The notes under the pieces: model-generated
What the model was told of the DNA's origin: nothing
Database searches by the model: none
The model's input: only the letters and a program-made list of their open reading frames with translations
Program-made: the position numbers and the translations under genes
Shown: positions 1-6,902 of the stretch, in pieces
Layout of the letters: every line of letters starts with the position of its first letter
Position numbering within the stretch: position 1 is the stretch's first letter
Assembly: GCA_944391895.1 (NCBI GenBank)
Contig: CALXVF010000020.1
Span: 1 to 12,884 of the forward strand
Length of the DNA: 12,884 bases
Direction: 5' to 3'
Source of the DNA: an uncultured Clostridia bacterium
GTDB lineage: Bacteria > Bacillota > Clostridia > TANB77 > CAG-508

Positions 1-1035
1 AAGAGTATAAAAACAGAAAAAGACCTGATAATATCTAAACAAGAGCAAATACAAAAAATGGAATATCAGAATATAGAATTAAATAATAATATTACTTTGT
101 TTGAAGAAAACATTCAAAAAATCAAAGAAGCTGTAGCTAATAGTTCTTCAAAATCAGAAGAATTAAAACAATCAAGAATAAAAGAAAATGAAAAATTGAA
201 TTCTATAGAAAAAGATGTAGAAAAGCAATTTGAAATAATTCAAGATGTAAAAGAACAACTTGTAAAAATAAATATAAAAACAACTAATATACAGCAGGAT
301 ATAGAAGATACAATTAATGAACTTTGGAATGAATATGAAATAACACCAAATAATGCTAAGATTTATTCGAAACCTGAAAATATGCAAGTAGCACAAAAAC
401 AAGTAAATGAATTGCACAATAAAATAAAAGATTTAGGAAGTGTAAATGTAGATAGTATAGAAGAATATAAGAAAACAAAAGAAAGATATGAAACAATGTG
501 CGAACAAAGACTTGACTTAGAAACAACAATGGCTAAACTAAGAAATATGATTAGTGATATGACAAATACAATGAAAACACAGTTCGAAACAAAGTTCAAA
601 CAAATTAATAAAAACTTTAACGAGGTATTTTATGAATTATTTGGAGGTGGAAAAGCAGAACTTGTATTAGAAGACGAAGAAAATATACTAGAATGTGGAA
701 TAGATATAAAAGCTCAACCTCCAGGAAAGAAACTACAAAACATGATGCTTTTATCAGGTGGAGAAAAAGCTTTAACTGCAATTGCTATACTATTTGCAAT
801 ACTAAAAATAAACCCAGCTCCATTTAGTATTCTTGACGAAATTGAAGCAGCACTTGATGATGTAAATGTATATAGATTTGCAGAATTCCTAAAGAAATTT
901 AGTAGTACAACTCAATTCTTAGTTATTACACATAGAAAAGGTACAATGGAAGCAGCAGATACAGTTTATGGAGTAACAATGGAGGAAAGTGGAATTAGTA
1001 AATTACTATCTATTAAACTTAAAGATGCAATATAA
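1..1035 (+). CDS. smc: Chromosome partition protein SMC, C-terminal part (5' end outside window)
   Basis: The frame is open from base 1, so this is the last 344 codons of a longer gene and the ATG at 58 is internal. The first ~200 residues are a charged coiled coil. The C-terminal ABC-type head half follows: the signature motif LLSGGEKAL (about 748-774), the Walker B/D-loop stretch FSILDEIEAALDD (about 823-861) and the H-loop ITHRK (about 922-936). Together these are diagnostic of SMC rather than Rad50 or RecN. SMC dimers with ScpA and ScpB compact and segregate the chromosome; the C-terminal half-head pairs with the N-terminal Walker A half. In many Firmicutes smc is followed by ftsY. Here it is followed by a ~250 nt gap and murA, so the neighbourhood differs. 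No obvious frameshift or missing motif is seen. The gene is not tightly linked to murA and could end its own transcript in the gap. Confidence 0.96.
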   Translation, partial: KSIKTEKDLIISKQEQIQKMEYQNIELNNNITLFEENIQKIKEAVANSSSKSEELKQSRIKENEKLNSIEKDVEKQFEIIQDVKEQLVKINIKTTNIQQDIEDTINELWNEYEITPNNAKIYSKPENMQVAQKQVNELHNKIKDLGSVNVDSIEEYKKTKERYETMCEQRLDLETTMAKLRNMISDMTNTMKTQFETKFKQINKNFNEVFYELFGGGKAELVLEDEENILECGIDIKAQPPGKKLQNMMLLSGGEKALTAIAILFAILKINPAPFSILDEIEAALDDVNVYRFAEFLKKFSSTTQFLVITHRKGTMEAADTVYGVTMEESGISKLLSIKLKDAI

Positions 1036-1050
1036 GTTATTGTAATTAAT

Positions 1051-1234
1051 TGTTACATAATAATTTTTGACAATTGTATATTCTGAAATTTCTTGTTCTT
1101 TGCGGTCGCTGCTCAAATTCTACGAATTTGCCAGCTCCAAACGCACTTCGCTGGAAATCCTTCCAGCTCGTTTGAACGCTTACGCAGAACTGCGAAATTT
1201 AGAATATACAATTGCAAGCATTATAATAGTAACA
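1051..1234. repeat. Large imperfect inverted-repeat element with a GC-richer structured insert
   Basis: The core arms are 1071-1091 and 1195-1214. They pair over 20 bp, with one unpaired G at 1085 that lies 14 bp from the outer end and 6 bp from the insert. Pairing continues less perfectly outward to TGTTAC (1051-1056) and GTAACA (1229-1234). The 103-nt insert (1092-1194) is about half G+C, against a very AT-rich surrounding. It has its own hairpins: AAATTC-tac-GAATTT (1115-1129) and a perfect 7-bp stem GCTGGAA/TTCCAGC with a 4-nt loop (1150-1167). There is no T-run after the right arm, so it is not a standard terminator. It shares its plan with the element at 9752-9846. It could be a structured RNA, a transcript-end hairpin or a small non-autonomous mobile element; the family is not recognised. 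Confidence 0.7.
1199..1227 (+). promoter_or_regulatory. Possible sigma-A promoter of murA
   Basis: A perfect -10 TATAAT lies at 1222-1227, 17 nt downstream of a weak -35 TTAGAA (1199-1204). It would start transcription near 1234, just before the murA leader hairpin. The -35 match is poor and overlaps the right arm of the hairpin element, so this is a tentative call that rests mainly on the -10. Confidence 0.35.
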
Positions 1235-1242
1235 TAAAAAAA

Positions 1243-1295
1243 TAACTTAACATACTATATAACAAGTTAGAAAGGAGATATAGTATGTTAAGTTA
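1243..1295 (+). promoter_or_regulatory. murA leader dyad enclosing the ribosome-binding site and start codon
   Basis: The arms 1243-1260 and 1278-1295 are perfect reverse complements over 18 bp. The 17-nt loop (1261-1277) contains the Shine-Dalgarno sequence AAAGGAG. The ATG at 1285-1287 lies inside the right arm. As RNA, the start codon would be buried while the ribosome-binding site sits in the loop, a layout suited to translational control. As DNA it is also a good operator-like dyad. The sequence shows the dyad; its function is inference. Confidence 0.7.
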
Positions 1296-2547
1296 CATAA
1301 TTAAAGGAGGTAACAAACTAAATGGTAGAGTAAAAGCTGCTGGATCAAAGAATGCAGCACTGCCTATTATCGCTACAGCAATACTAAATAAGGAGCCAGT
1401 AACTCTATATAATATCCCAGATATTGAAGATACTAAGATAACACTTGAGATATTAAAAATATTGGGTTGCAAAATAGTTAGAAATAGTGATAAAATAACT
1501 ATATGTAGTGCAAATATGAATAAAACTTCAATACCAAAAGATTTAATGCACAAACTTCGTTCAACAGTTGTTCTAGCAGGAGCAATTATTGGCAGGTTTA
1601 AAGAAGCTACATTCGCTTATCCAGGAGGATGCAACATTGGTGCAAGACCTATTGACCTACACTTAGATTCTTTTCAAAAATTGGGAATATCAATAGATGA
1701 AAAAGAAGACTATATTCATTGTAGTTGTAAGGAAATAGTAGGTAGAAGAATAAAACTAAAATTTCCAAGTGTAGGAGCAACAGAAAATATTATCTTAGCA
1801 TCAGTATATGCAAAAGGTGCGACTCATATAACTAATGCAGCCAAAGAACCCGAAATAAAAGATTTAGCAAAATGTTTAAATAGTATGGGAGCCAAAGTAT
1901 ATGGTGCAGGAACATCAGAAATAACAATTTTTGGAGTTAAAAAACTACATAGAACAGAGTATAAAATAATGTCAGATAGAATTGAAACTGGAACTATTTT
2001 AGCAGCAGTAGCTGGAGCTGGCGGTAGTGTGACAGTTGAAAATACAAATCCTGAAAATTTATTAACAGTTTTGTATTCTTTTAAAGAAATGGGATGCAAA
2101 ATATCAATAAGAAAAGATAAAATAAGTTTAAAAGCTCCAGAAAAACTAAAACATATAGATATATCAACAGAACCTTATCCTGGTTTTCCAACAGACATGC
2201 AACCGATTATTGGGTCAATTCTTATAAAAGCAGAAGGAAAATCTACAATTACAGAGAATATATTTGAAAATAGATTCAAATATGCAGAAGAGCTAGTTAG
2301 AATGGGAGCAAATATAACACAAAATGATAAAAAACTAGAAATTGTAGGAGTAGATAAATTAGAAGGTAAAGATGTAATGAGTAAAGACTTAAGAGGAGGA
2401 GCAGCTTTAGTAATAGCAGGTCTTATGTCGGAAGGAGTTACAAAAGTAGAAAACATTGAATATATATTGCGAGGATATGAGAATCTAGACACTAAACTAA
2501 AAAGTTTAGGTGCAAATATAGAGATAAAAAAAGAAAAGGTGGTATAA
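1285..2547 (+). CDS. murA: UDP-N-acetylglucosamine 1-carboxyvinyltransferase MurA
   Basis: This cytoplasmic enzyme transfers enolpyruvate from PEP to UDP-GlcNAc, the first committed step of peptidoglycan synthesis. At 420 residues it has normal family length. The active-site landmarks are present: the K22-N23 pair in SKNAALPI, R92 in KLRST, the catalytic loop PGGCNIGARPIDLHL with Cys116 (the fosfomycin-reactive cysteine) and R121, the PGFPTDMQ segment with the catalytic aspartate, and DLRGGAALVIAGL near the C-terminus. The two similar alpha/beta domains of the EPSP-synthase fold are covered. The ATG at 1285 follows AAAGGAG at about 7 nt and gives the expected N-terminus (LSYIIKGGNKLNG). The gene stops at 2547 and ftsQ starts on the next base, so the two are co-transcribed. 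Its start lies within an 18-bp dyad that may control translation. Many Firmicutes have two MurA paralogues; which one this is cannot be told here. Confidence 0.97.
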   Translation: MLSYIIKGGNKLNGRVKAAGSKNAALPIIATAILNKEPVTLYNIPDIEDTKITLEILKILGCKIVRNSDKITICSANMNKTSIPKDLMHKLRSTVVLAGAIIGRFKEATFAYPGGCNIGARPIDLHLDSFQKLGISIDEKEDYIHCSCKEIVGRRIKLKFPSVGATENIILASVYAKGATHITNAAKEPEIKDLAKCLNSMGAKVYGAGTSEITIFGVKKLHRTEYKIMSDRIETGTILAAVAGAGGSVTVENTNPENLLTVLYSFKEMGCKISIRKDKISLKAPEKLKHIDISTEPYPGFPTDMQPIIGSILIKAEGKSTITENIFENRFKYAEELVRMGANITQNDKKLEIVGVDKLEGKDVMSKDLRGGAALVIAGLMSEGVTKVENIEYILRGYENLDTKLKSLGANIEIKKEKVV

Positions 2548-3639
2548 ATGCCAAAATTAAAAAAGAAAAAGAATTCTAATCATATAAAAAAACAACAGAA
2601 TAATAAAGAAGGAATTTTTAATTTTAATGAACAGGTAGAACCTAAAACTACTAAGAAAACAAAAAAAGCAACAAGAAAAAAGAAGAAAAAAGAAGTGCAA
2701 GCAAATGATGACTTTTACATAGGAACAAAAGAAGTACCACCTGTTAACAAAAAGAAAATCGAAAAAATTAAAAAAGAAAAAATAAAAGAGAAAAGAACAA
2801 AAGAAAAAGAACTTGCTAAATATCAAAAAAAGCAAGAAAAATTAAGACGAAAGAGAGTTCAGAGAAATAGAGTATCTAAATTAACTGAAAAGCAAATCAA
2901 AAGAAATAAAAGAATAAAATTAACGATAAAAATATTACTGTTATTGGCAGTATTAGCAGGATTAATAACATACTTATTGTTATCACCAATATTTAATATA
3001 AAAAACATAACAGTACAAGGAAATGAACAAATATCAAGTGAGCAGATAATAAGCCTATCAGAAATTCAAAAAGAAGAAAACTTATTTAAAGCTTCAAACA
3101 AAGAAACAATAGCAAAAATAAAAGAAAATCCATATGTAAAAACAGTAGAAATACATAGGACATGGCCTGATACAATAGAAATTACTATAACAGAAAGAGT
3201 AGCAACATTTATGCTAGAACATGGAAGTTCATATGCATATATGGACAACCAAGGGTACATTTTAGAAATTTCGGCAACGCCAAAAGATGGACTACCTAAG
3301 ATATCAGGTTATACAACAAAAGAGGAAGATATTATTCCAGGAAATAGAATACAAGAAGAAGACTTAAATAAGTTAAATGTTGTTTTAAGAATAATGGCAG
3401 AAGCAAGAAAAAATGAAATTGACAATTTAATAACTACAATAAATGTAGAAGACGAAAATAACTACTATTTATACTTAGATTCTGAACAAAAAACAGTATA
3501 TTTAGGGGATCCTACAATGCTTGATACAAAGATGACATATGTAAAAGTAATTCTAGAAAAAGAGAAAGACCATGCAGGAGAAATCTTTGTAAATATGAAT
3601 TTAAATGAAAAGAATCCATTTTTCAGAGAAAAAGTATAA
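2548..3639 (+). CDS. ftsQ: Cell division protein FtsQ/DivIB with a long lysine-rich cytoplasmic tail
   Basis: This is a bitopic divisome protein that links with FtsL/DivIC and FtsB and helps control septal wall synthesis. Residues 1-125 are an extremely basic tail (runs such as KKTKKATRKKKKK and EKIKKEKIKEKR). A membrane segment spans about 126-147. A POTRA domain follows (about 150-220: FNIKNITVQGNEQISSEQI, then NPYVKTVEIHRTWPDTIEITITER), and then the beta domain (YAYMDNQGYIL). At 363 residues it is clearly longer than the usual ~260, and the excess is in the tail. The start ATG directly follows the murA stop codon; AAGGTGG at 2536-2542 lies inside the murA end and serves it, implying coupling. 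The position murA-ftsQ-DUF881-DUF881-sbp-ftsA-ftsZ fits the conserved cluster. Identification is secure; the role of the tail is unknown. Confidence 0.93.
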   Translation: MPKLKKKKNSNHIKKQQNNKEGIFNFNEQVEPKTTKKTKKATRKKKKKEVQANDDFYIGTKEVPPVNKKKIEKIKKEKIKEKRTKEKELAKYQKKQEKLRRKRVQRNRVSKLTEKQIKRNKRIKLTIKILLLLAVLAGLITYLLLSPIFNIKNITVQGNEQISSEQIISLSEIQKEENLFKASNKETIAKIKENPYVKTVEIHRTWPDTIEITITERVATFMLEHGSSYAYMDNQGYILEISATPKDGLPKISGYTTKEEDIIPGNRIQEEDLNKLNVVLRIMAEARKNEIDNLITTINVEDENNYYLYLDSEQKTVYLGDPTMLDTKMTYVKVILEKEKDHAGEIFVNMNLNEKNPFFREKV

Positions 3640-3655
3640 AAGAAGGAGGAAGAGA

Positions 3656-4369
3656 TTGAAAAATAAAAATGCCTATATTGCAATTGCAGTAGTATGCGTA
3701 GTTTTAACAGCAGCAATAACTGTACAAATAAGAACAATGAGGGAAGAAAGTTCAGCTGTTTCAGTTGCAACAGCAAATAGTGAATTAAAAGATTCATTAC
3801 TTGAATGGAAAGAAAGAGCAGAAAATGCAGAAAGAGATTTAGAAGAATCTACAAAAGAGCTAGAAACTATAAGAAATGAATCAACTACTGATGATAATAG
3901 TGCAACAGAAAAACAAGAAGAACTAAAAAAATATAACCAACTAATAGGTTTAACAGATGTAACAGGTGAAGGAATAGTACTTACTGTTTCAGATAGTAGT
4001 GCAGACTCCACATTATTAGATATGAGTAGTTTAATTGTCCATGATTCAGACTTAAGAAATTTAATAAATGAATTAGCAAATGCAGGAGCAGAAGCAATTT
4101 CAATAAATGATGAAAGAATAGTAAATTCTTCATGCGTAACATGTGCTGGTAATGTAATTCAAATAAATGGAAAAAGAGTAGGTTCACCTTTTGAAATAAA
4201 AGCAATAGGAAATCCAGAAAGTCTATATGGAGCAATTACAAGGCCTGGAGGATATACTTCAATGTTAAAATCAAGGTCAATTCAAACTGATGCTAAAAAA
4301 ATGACAAACATTCAAATACCAAAATATTCAGGAGCATTAACACAGAACTCAATAGAAGAGACAAATTAA
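3656..4369 (+). CDS. DUF881 membrane-anchored protein (YlxW-like), first of a tandem pair
   Basis: The start chosen is TTG at 3656, with AAGGAGG at 3643-3649 and a 6-nt spacer. An upstream in-frame ATG at 3605 lies inside ftsQ, has no ribosome-binding site and is rejected. The 237-residue product has a membrane segment at about 6-24 (AYIAIAVVCVVLTAAITV) and a coiled coil at about 28-90. The DUF881 domain follows, with its hallmarks LIGLTDVTGEGIVLTVSD, NELANAGAEAISINDERIV and GSPFEIKAIGNPESL. Most of it should lie outside the membrane. B. subtilis carries ylxW and ylxX at this place between divIB and sbp. Their biochemical role is not established; the location suggests a link to division or the envelope. 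A CVTC pair sits just after the INDERIV motif. It shares fold and motifs with the next gene, so the two probably arose by duplication. Confidence 0.88.
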   Translation: MKNKNAYIAIAVVCVVLTAAITVQIRTMREESSAVSVATANSELKDSLLEWKERAENAERDLEESTKELETIRNESTTDDNSATEKQEELKKYNQLIGLTDVTGEGIVLTVSDSSADSTLLDMSSLIVHDSDLRNLINELANAGAEAISINDERIVNSSCVTCAGNVIQINGKRVGSPFEIKAIGNPESLYGAITRPGGYTSMLKSRSIQTDAKKMTNIQIPKYSGALTQNSIEETN

Positions 4370-4383
4370 AGAGGTGAGAAATA

Positions 4384-5106
4384 TTGAAAGAGAAAAATAA
4401 AAGAAATACATTGATATTATCAATCACATGTGGAATCATAGCCATAATTTTAGTTGCATCAATTTTTGTACAAGTTAGAACAATTGATGTATCACAAGAA
4501 CTAGATATAGAAGGATTAAGAGAAGACGAATTAAGAACAGAAATAGCAAGTTTTAAAGCTCAGTATGAAGAAACGATGGCACAGTATAATGATAACCAAG
4601 CTAAAATCCAAGAATACAAAACAGCAATGAGTGAAAATGCTGAAACAACAGAAATATTGGACCAAGAATTACAGCAGGCTAAAACATTATTAGGATTAAC
4701 AGATGTTAAAGGAAGCGGAGTAGTCGTTACATTAACAGATACCGAAGAAGCTCTATATACATATACAGCAGATGATTTACTTTTATTAATAAATGAATTA
4801 AAATATGCAGGAGCAGAAGCAATATCAATTAATGACAATAGAGTAATAAACTTAACAGATATAGCAATGATTAGCGAAAATTTAATTGTAATGAATGGTG
4901 GAAGTACAAGAATTTCATCTCCATATGTAGTAAAGGCAATAGGAGATCAAACATATTTAATGAGTACATTGAATATGAAAAACAGTGGATACATAGACCA
5001 AATGGAAGCAAATGGAATGAAAATAGAAGTTGAGCAAAAAAACAATATAGAAATTAAAGCATATACTGGAGAACTAAGTAGTAACTACATGAAGGAGGTA
5101 GAATAA
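4384..5106 (+). CDS. DUF881 membrane-anchored protein (YlxX-like), second of a tandem pair
   Basis: It starts at TTG 4384, preceded by GAGGTGAG at about 4371-4378, and lies 14 nt after the previous gene. The 240-residue product repeats the design of its neighbour: a short basic start, a membrane segment at about 9-27 (LILSITCGIIAIILVASIF), a coiled coil to about residue 95, and then DUF881 motifs (LLGLTDVKGSGVVVTLTD, NELKYAGAEAISINDNRV, SSPYVVKAIGDQ). It lacks the CXXC of the first copy. The next gene, sbp, begins two bases after its stop codon, and the sbp ribosome-binding site lies inside this reading frame. Function is unknown; the conserved location in the dcw cluster is the only functional hint. 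Confidence 0.88.
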   Translation: MKEKNKRNTLILSITCGIIAIILVASIFVQVRTIDVSQELDIEGLREDELRTEIASFKAQYEETMAQYNDNQAKIQEYKTAMSENAETTEILDQELQQAKTLLGLTDVKGSGVVVTLTDTEEALYTYTADDLLLLINELKYAGAEAISINDNRVINLTDIAMISENLIVMNGGSTRISSPYVVKAIGDQTYLMSTLNMKNSGYIDQMEANGMKIEVEQKNNIEIKAYTGELSSNYMKEVE

Positions 5107-5107
5107 A

Positions 5108-5488
5108 ATGATGGTAATAGCAATTATAGTAGGATGTGTATTAGGAATCTTAATTGGATTTATATCTCCAACAATTCCTTATACTGTATCACAATATTTA
5201 GCAATTGGAATTGTAGCAGCACTAGATTCAGTGTTTGGAGGAATTGCATCAAACATAAAAAAGAATTTTGACATAAAAGTTTTTATATCAGGTTTTTTTG
5301 TAAATGCAATATTAGCAATATTACTAACATATTTAGGTGAACAATTAAATGTAGATATATATTTAGCAGCAATAATAGTTTTTGTAGGAAGAATGTTTAA
5401 CAATTTAGGAATAATACGTAGATATTATTTAGATGTAATATCAGAAAAAAAACCATTTAAAAAGAAAGATAAAAAAGTTGAAAATTAG
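5108..5488 (+). CDS. sbp: Small basic protein Sbp (DUF1290 family)
   Basis: This is a 126-residue membrane protein with four predicted hydrophobic segments (about 2-20, 28-46, 57-76, 84-101) and a basic C-terminal tail (EKKPFKKKDKKVEN). The family hallmarks are the PYTVSQYLAIGIVAALDSVFGG segment, the second-loop IKVFISGFFVNAILA and the end GRMFNNLGIIRR. It corresponds to B. subtilis sbp, which also sits directly before ftsA. Of two adjacent ATGs, 5108 is preferred because GGAGG (5094-5098) is 9 nt away; the second (5111) would be 12 nt away. Its function is not known. It is the last gene of the murA-ftsQ-DUF881-DUF881-sbp run before the ftsA promoter region. Confidence 0.9.
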   Translation: MMVIAIIVGCVLGILIGFISPTIPYTVSQYLAIGIVAALDSVFGGIASNIKKNFDIKVFISGFFVNAILAILLTYLGEQLNVDIYLAAIIVFVGRMFNNLGIIRRYYLDVISEKKPFKKKDKKVEN

Positions 5489-5509
5489 AAGCTCAAAATT
5501 AATAAGAAA

Positions 5510-5571
5510 ATAGGATTCGACATTGTTACAATCAGGTTACAAAAATATTACAAAAATATGTCGAATTCTAT
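5510..5571. promoter_or_regulatory. Inverted pair of TGTCGAA (Spo0A-box-like) sites upstream of ftsA
   Basis: The arms 5510-5523 and 5558-5571 pair over 14 bp with a single G-T. The left arm contains TTCGACA (5516-5522) and the right arm TGTCGAA (5559-5565). This heptamer matches the core of the Spo0A binding site (TGNCGAA). The right arm abuts the -35 of the ftsA promoter. I see no other exact TGTCGAA in the window's intergenic DNA. Alternatively, the stem plus the T-run at 5576-5582 might act as a weak terminator after sbp. Confidence 0.5.
5537..5558 (+). repeat. Tandem 11-bp direct repeat in the ftsA upstream region
   Basis: TTACAAAAATA occurs twice back to back (5537-5547 and 5548-5558). 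It lies inside the loop between the two TGTCGAA arms, and a related GTTACA occurs at 5525-5530. It may be repeated protein contact sites or simple slippage. Only the repeat itself is seen. Confidence 0.75.
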
Positions 5572-5599
5572 TGACTTTTTTTGAAAAATATAATAATAT
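5571..5599 (+). promoter_or_regulatory. Sigma-A promoter of ftsA-ftsZ
   Basis: TTGACT (5571-5576) and TAATAT (5594-5599) are separated by 17 nt, each one mismatch from the vegetative consensus. The predicted start is near 5606, giving a leader of ~35 nt with GGAGG at 5627-5631. Its -35 touches the right arm of the inverted TGTCGAA pair, so a protein bound there could affect RNA polymerase. Confidence 0.65.
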
Positions 5600-5639
5600 G
5601 CATACTAGAAAAAATTAGGGCAGACTGGAGGTATTTGCT

Positions 5640-6866
5640 TTGGCTATAGGTGACATAATAGTAAGTATTGACATCGGAGCATCTAAAATAAGCTTAGTAG
5701 TAGGAGAAGTCAATAACTTTAATCAAATCGAAGTTATTTGTAACACCAGTAAAAAAAGCAATGGAATACAAAAAGGAAAAATAGTAGATGAACAGTCTTT
5801 GAGTGAATCTATATCTTATGTTATAAAAGAAGCTGAAAAAGAAATGAATATGAAAATCAATTCAGCTTACATAACAATACCAGGAAAATATGTTACCATT
5901 GTACAAAATAGCGTTACAAAAGAAGCTAAAGATAAATATTCAGGAATATCATCAAGAGATGTCTCAAGCGCTTTAATGCAAGCGAAAGATATTGATGTAC
6001 CTGAAGGAAAACAAATAATAGATATAGTAACAAATGAATTTATATTAGAAGATGGAAAAGTAGTAGAAGATCCAATAGGAACTTTCAGTAGCAAGTTTAC
6101 ATTAAATGCTCAAATAATTTTAGCGGATAAAGATTATATGAGAATAATAACAAATATATTCAAAAAAGTTGATGTGGATATAGATGGAATGGTACCAATA
6201 ACACTTGCAGAAAAAAATCTTATACTAGATCCAATAGAACAAAAAGATTATGTAATGCTCCTTGATATAGGAGCCGAAACTATGAATATAGGGGTATTCG
6301 ATGGAGATAGATATGTGTATACAAACTCTATTCCAGTAGGAGGAAACAATATAACAAATGACATTTCGCTAGTGCTAGGAATAACTATTGATGAAGCAGA
6401 AAGATTAAAAAGACAATATGGCTTAGCATTAAAATCATATATAGATAATGATACAGATGTTGTACTTAATAGCGTAAAAGAAGATGGTAACAAAATAGTA
6501 AAGAGCTCAGAAATAGTAGAAATAATAGAAGCTAGAGTTGAGCAAATGTTTGAACTTGTAAATCAAGATGTTTCAAATCAAGGAATAAAACAAAATATAA
6601 ATACAGTAGTAATAACTGGTCAAGGAATTACAAATATAAGTAAAAGTGATATAGTTGGAAAAATAACATTAAACATACCAGTAAAAATGGCAAATAACAA
6701 AATAGCAAGTATAATAAAACCAAATTATGCAACAGCTTATGCATTGGTAAGGTATATTGCTGCAAGACCATTTGCAAAAAATGTTTCAAGCAGTTTAGAT
6801 ATAAATTCAGACGAAAATTTCTTTAAAAATATATTAGAGAAAATCAAAGAATTCTTTTATTCATAA
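5640..6866 (+). CDS. ftsA: Cell division protein FtsA
   Basis: This actin-fold ATPase tethers FtsZ polymers to the membrane and recruits later divisome proteins. The 408-residue product has the phosphate-1 motif SIDIGASKISLVVGEV (about 9-24), a central 1C-type subdomain (about 80-165), the phosphate-2 motif LLDIGAETMNIGVFD (about 207-221), PVGGNNIT (232-239) and an adenosine-binding stretch VVITGQGITNI (about 323-333). It ends in an amphipathic helix (FFKNILEKIKEFFYS) that would act as the membrane anchor. The adenosine motif reads TGQG rather than the common TGGG. The start is TTG at 5640, with GGAGG (5627-5631) 8 nt upstream. The gene has its own promoter region and lies 36 nt before ftsZ, so the two form an operon. 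Confidence 0.95.
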   Translation: MAIGDIIVSIDIGASKISLVVGEVNNFNQIEVICNTSKKSNGIQKGKIVDEQSLSESISYVIKEAEKEMNMKINSAYITIPGKYVTIVQNSVTKEAKDKYSGISSRDVSSALMQAKDIDVPEGKQIIDIVTNEFILEDGKVVEDPIGTFSSKFTLNAQIILADKDYMRIITNIFKKVDVDIDGMVPITLAEKNLILDPIEQKDYVMLLDIGAETMNIGVFDGDRYVYTNSIPVGGNNITNDISLVLGITIDEAERLKRQYGLALKSYIDNDTDVVLNSVKEDGNKIVKSSEIVEIIEARVEQMFELVNQDVSNQGIKQNINTVVITGQGITNISKSDIVGKITLNIPVKMANNKIASIIKPNYATAYALVRYIAARPFAKNVSSSLDINSDENFFKNILEKIKEFFYS

Positions 6867-6902
6867 AATTAAAAAGATAAAAATATTTAGGAGGAAAGCT
6901 TT

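Noticed and set aside
1067..1095. TTGACA at 1067-1072 as a -35 box
   Set aside because: No acceptable -10 lies 16-18 nt downstream, and the hexamer is part of the extended arm of the hairpin element.
1303..1333. A second AAAGGAGG plus ATG just inside murA
   Set aside because: The ATG at 1322 is out of frame and stops after three codons; the AAAGGAGG simply encodes the conserved KGG of MurA.
3605..3655. Upstream ATG extension of the first DUF881 gene
   Set aside because: It would overlap ftsQ by 35 nt and has no ribosome-binding site. TTG 3656 has AAGGAGG at ideal spacing and gives a normal membrane anchor at the N-terminus.
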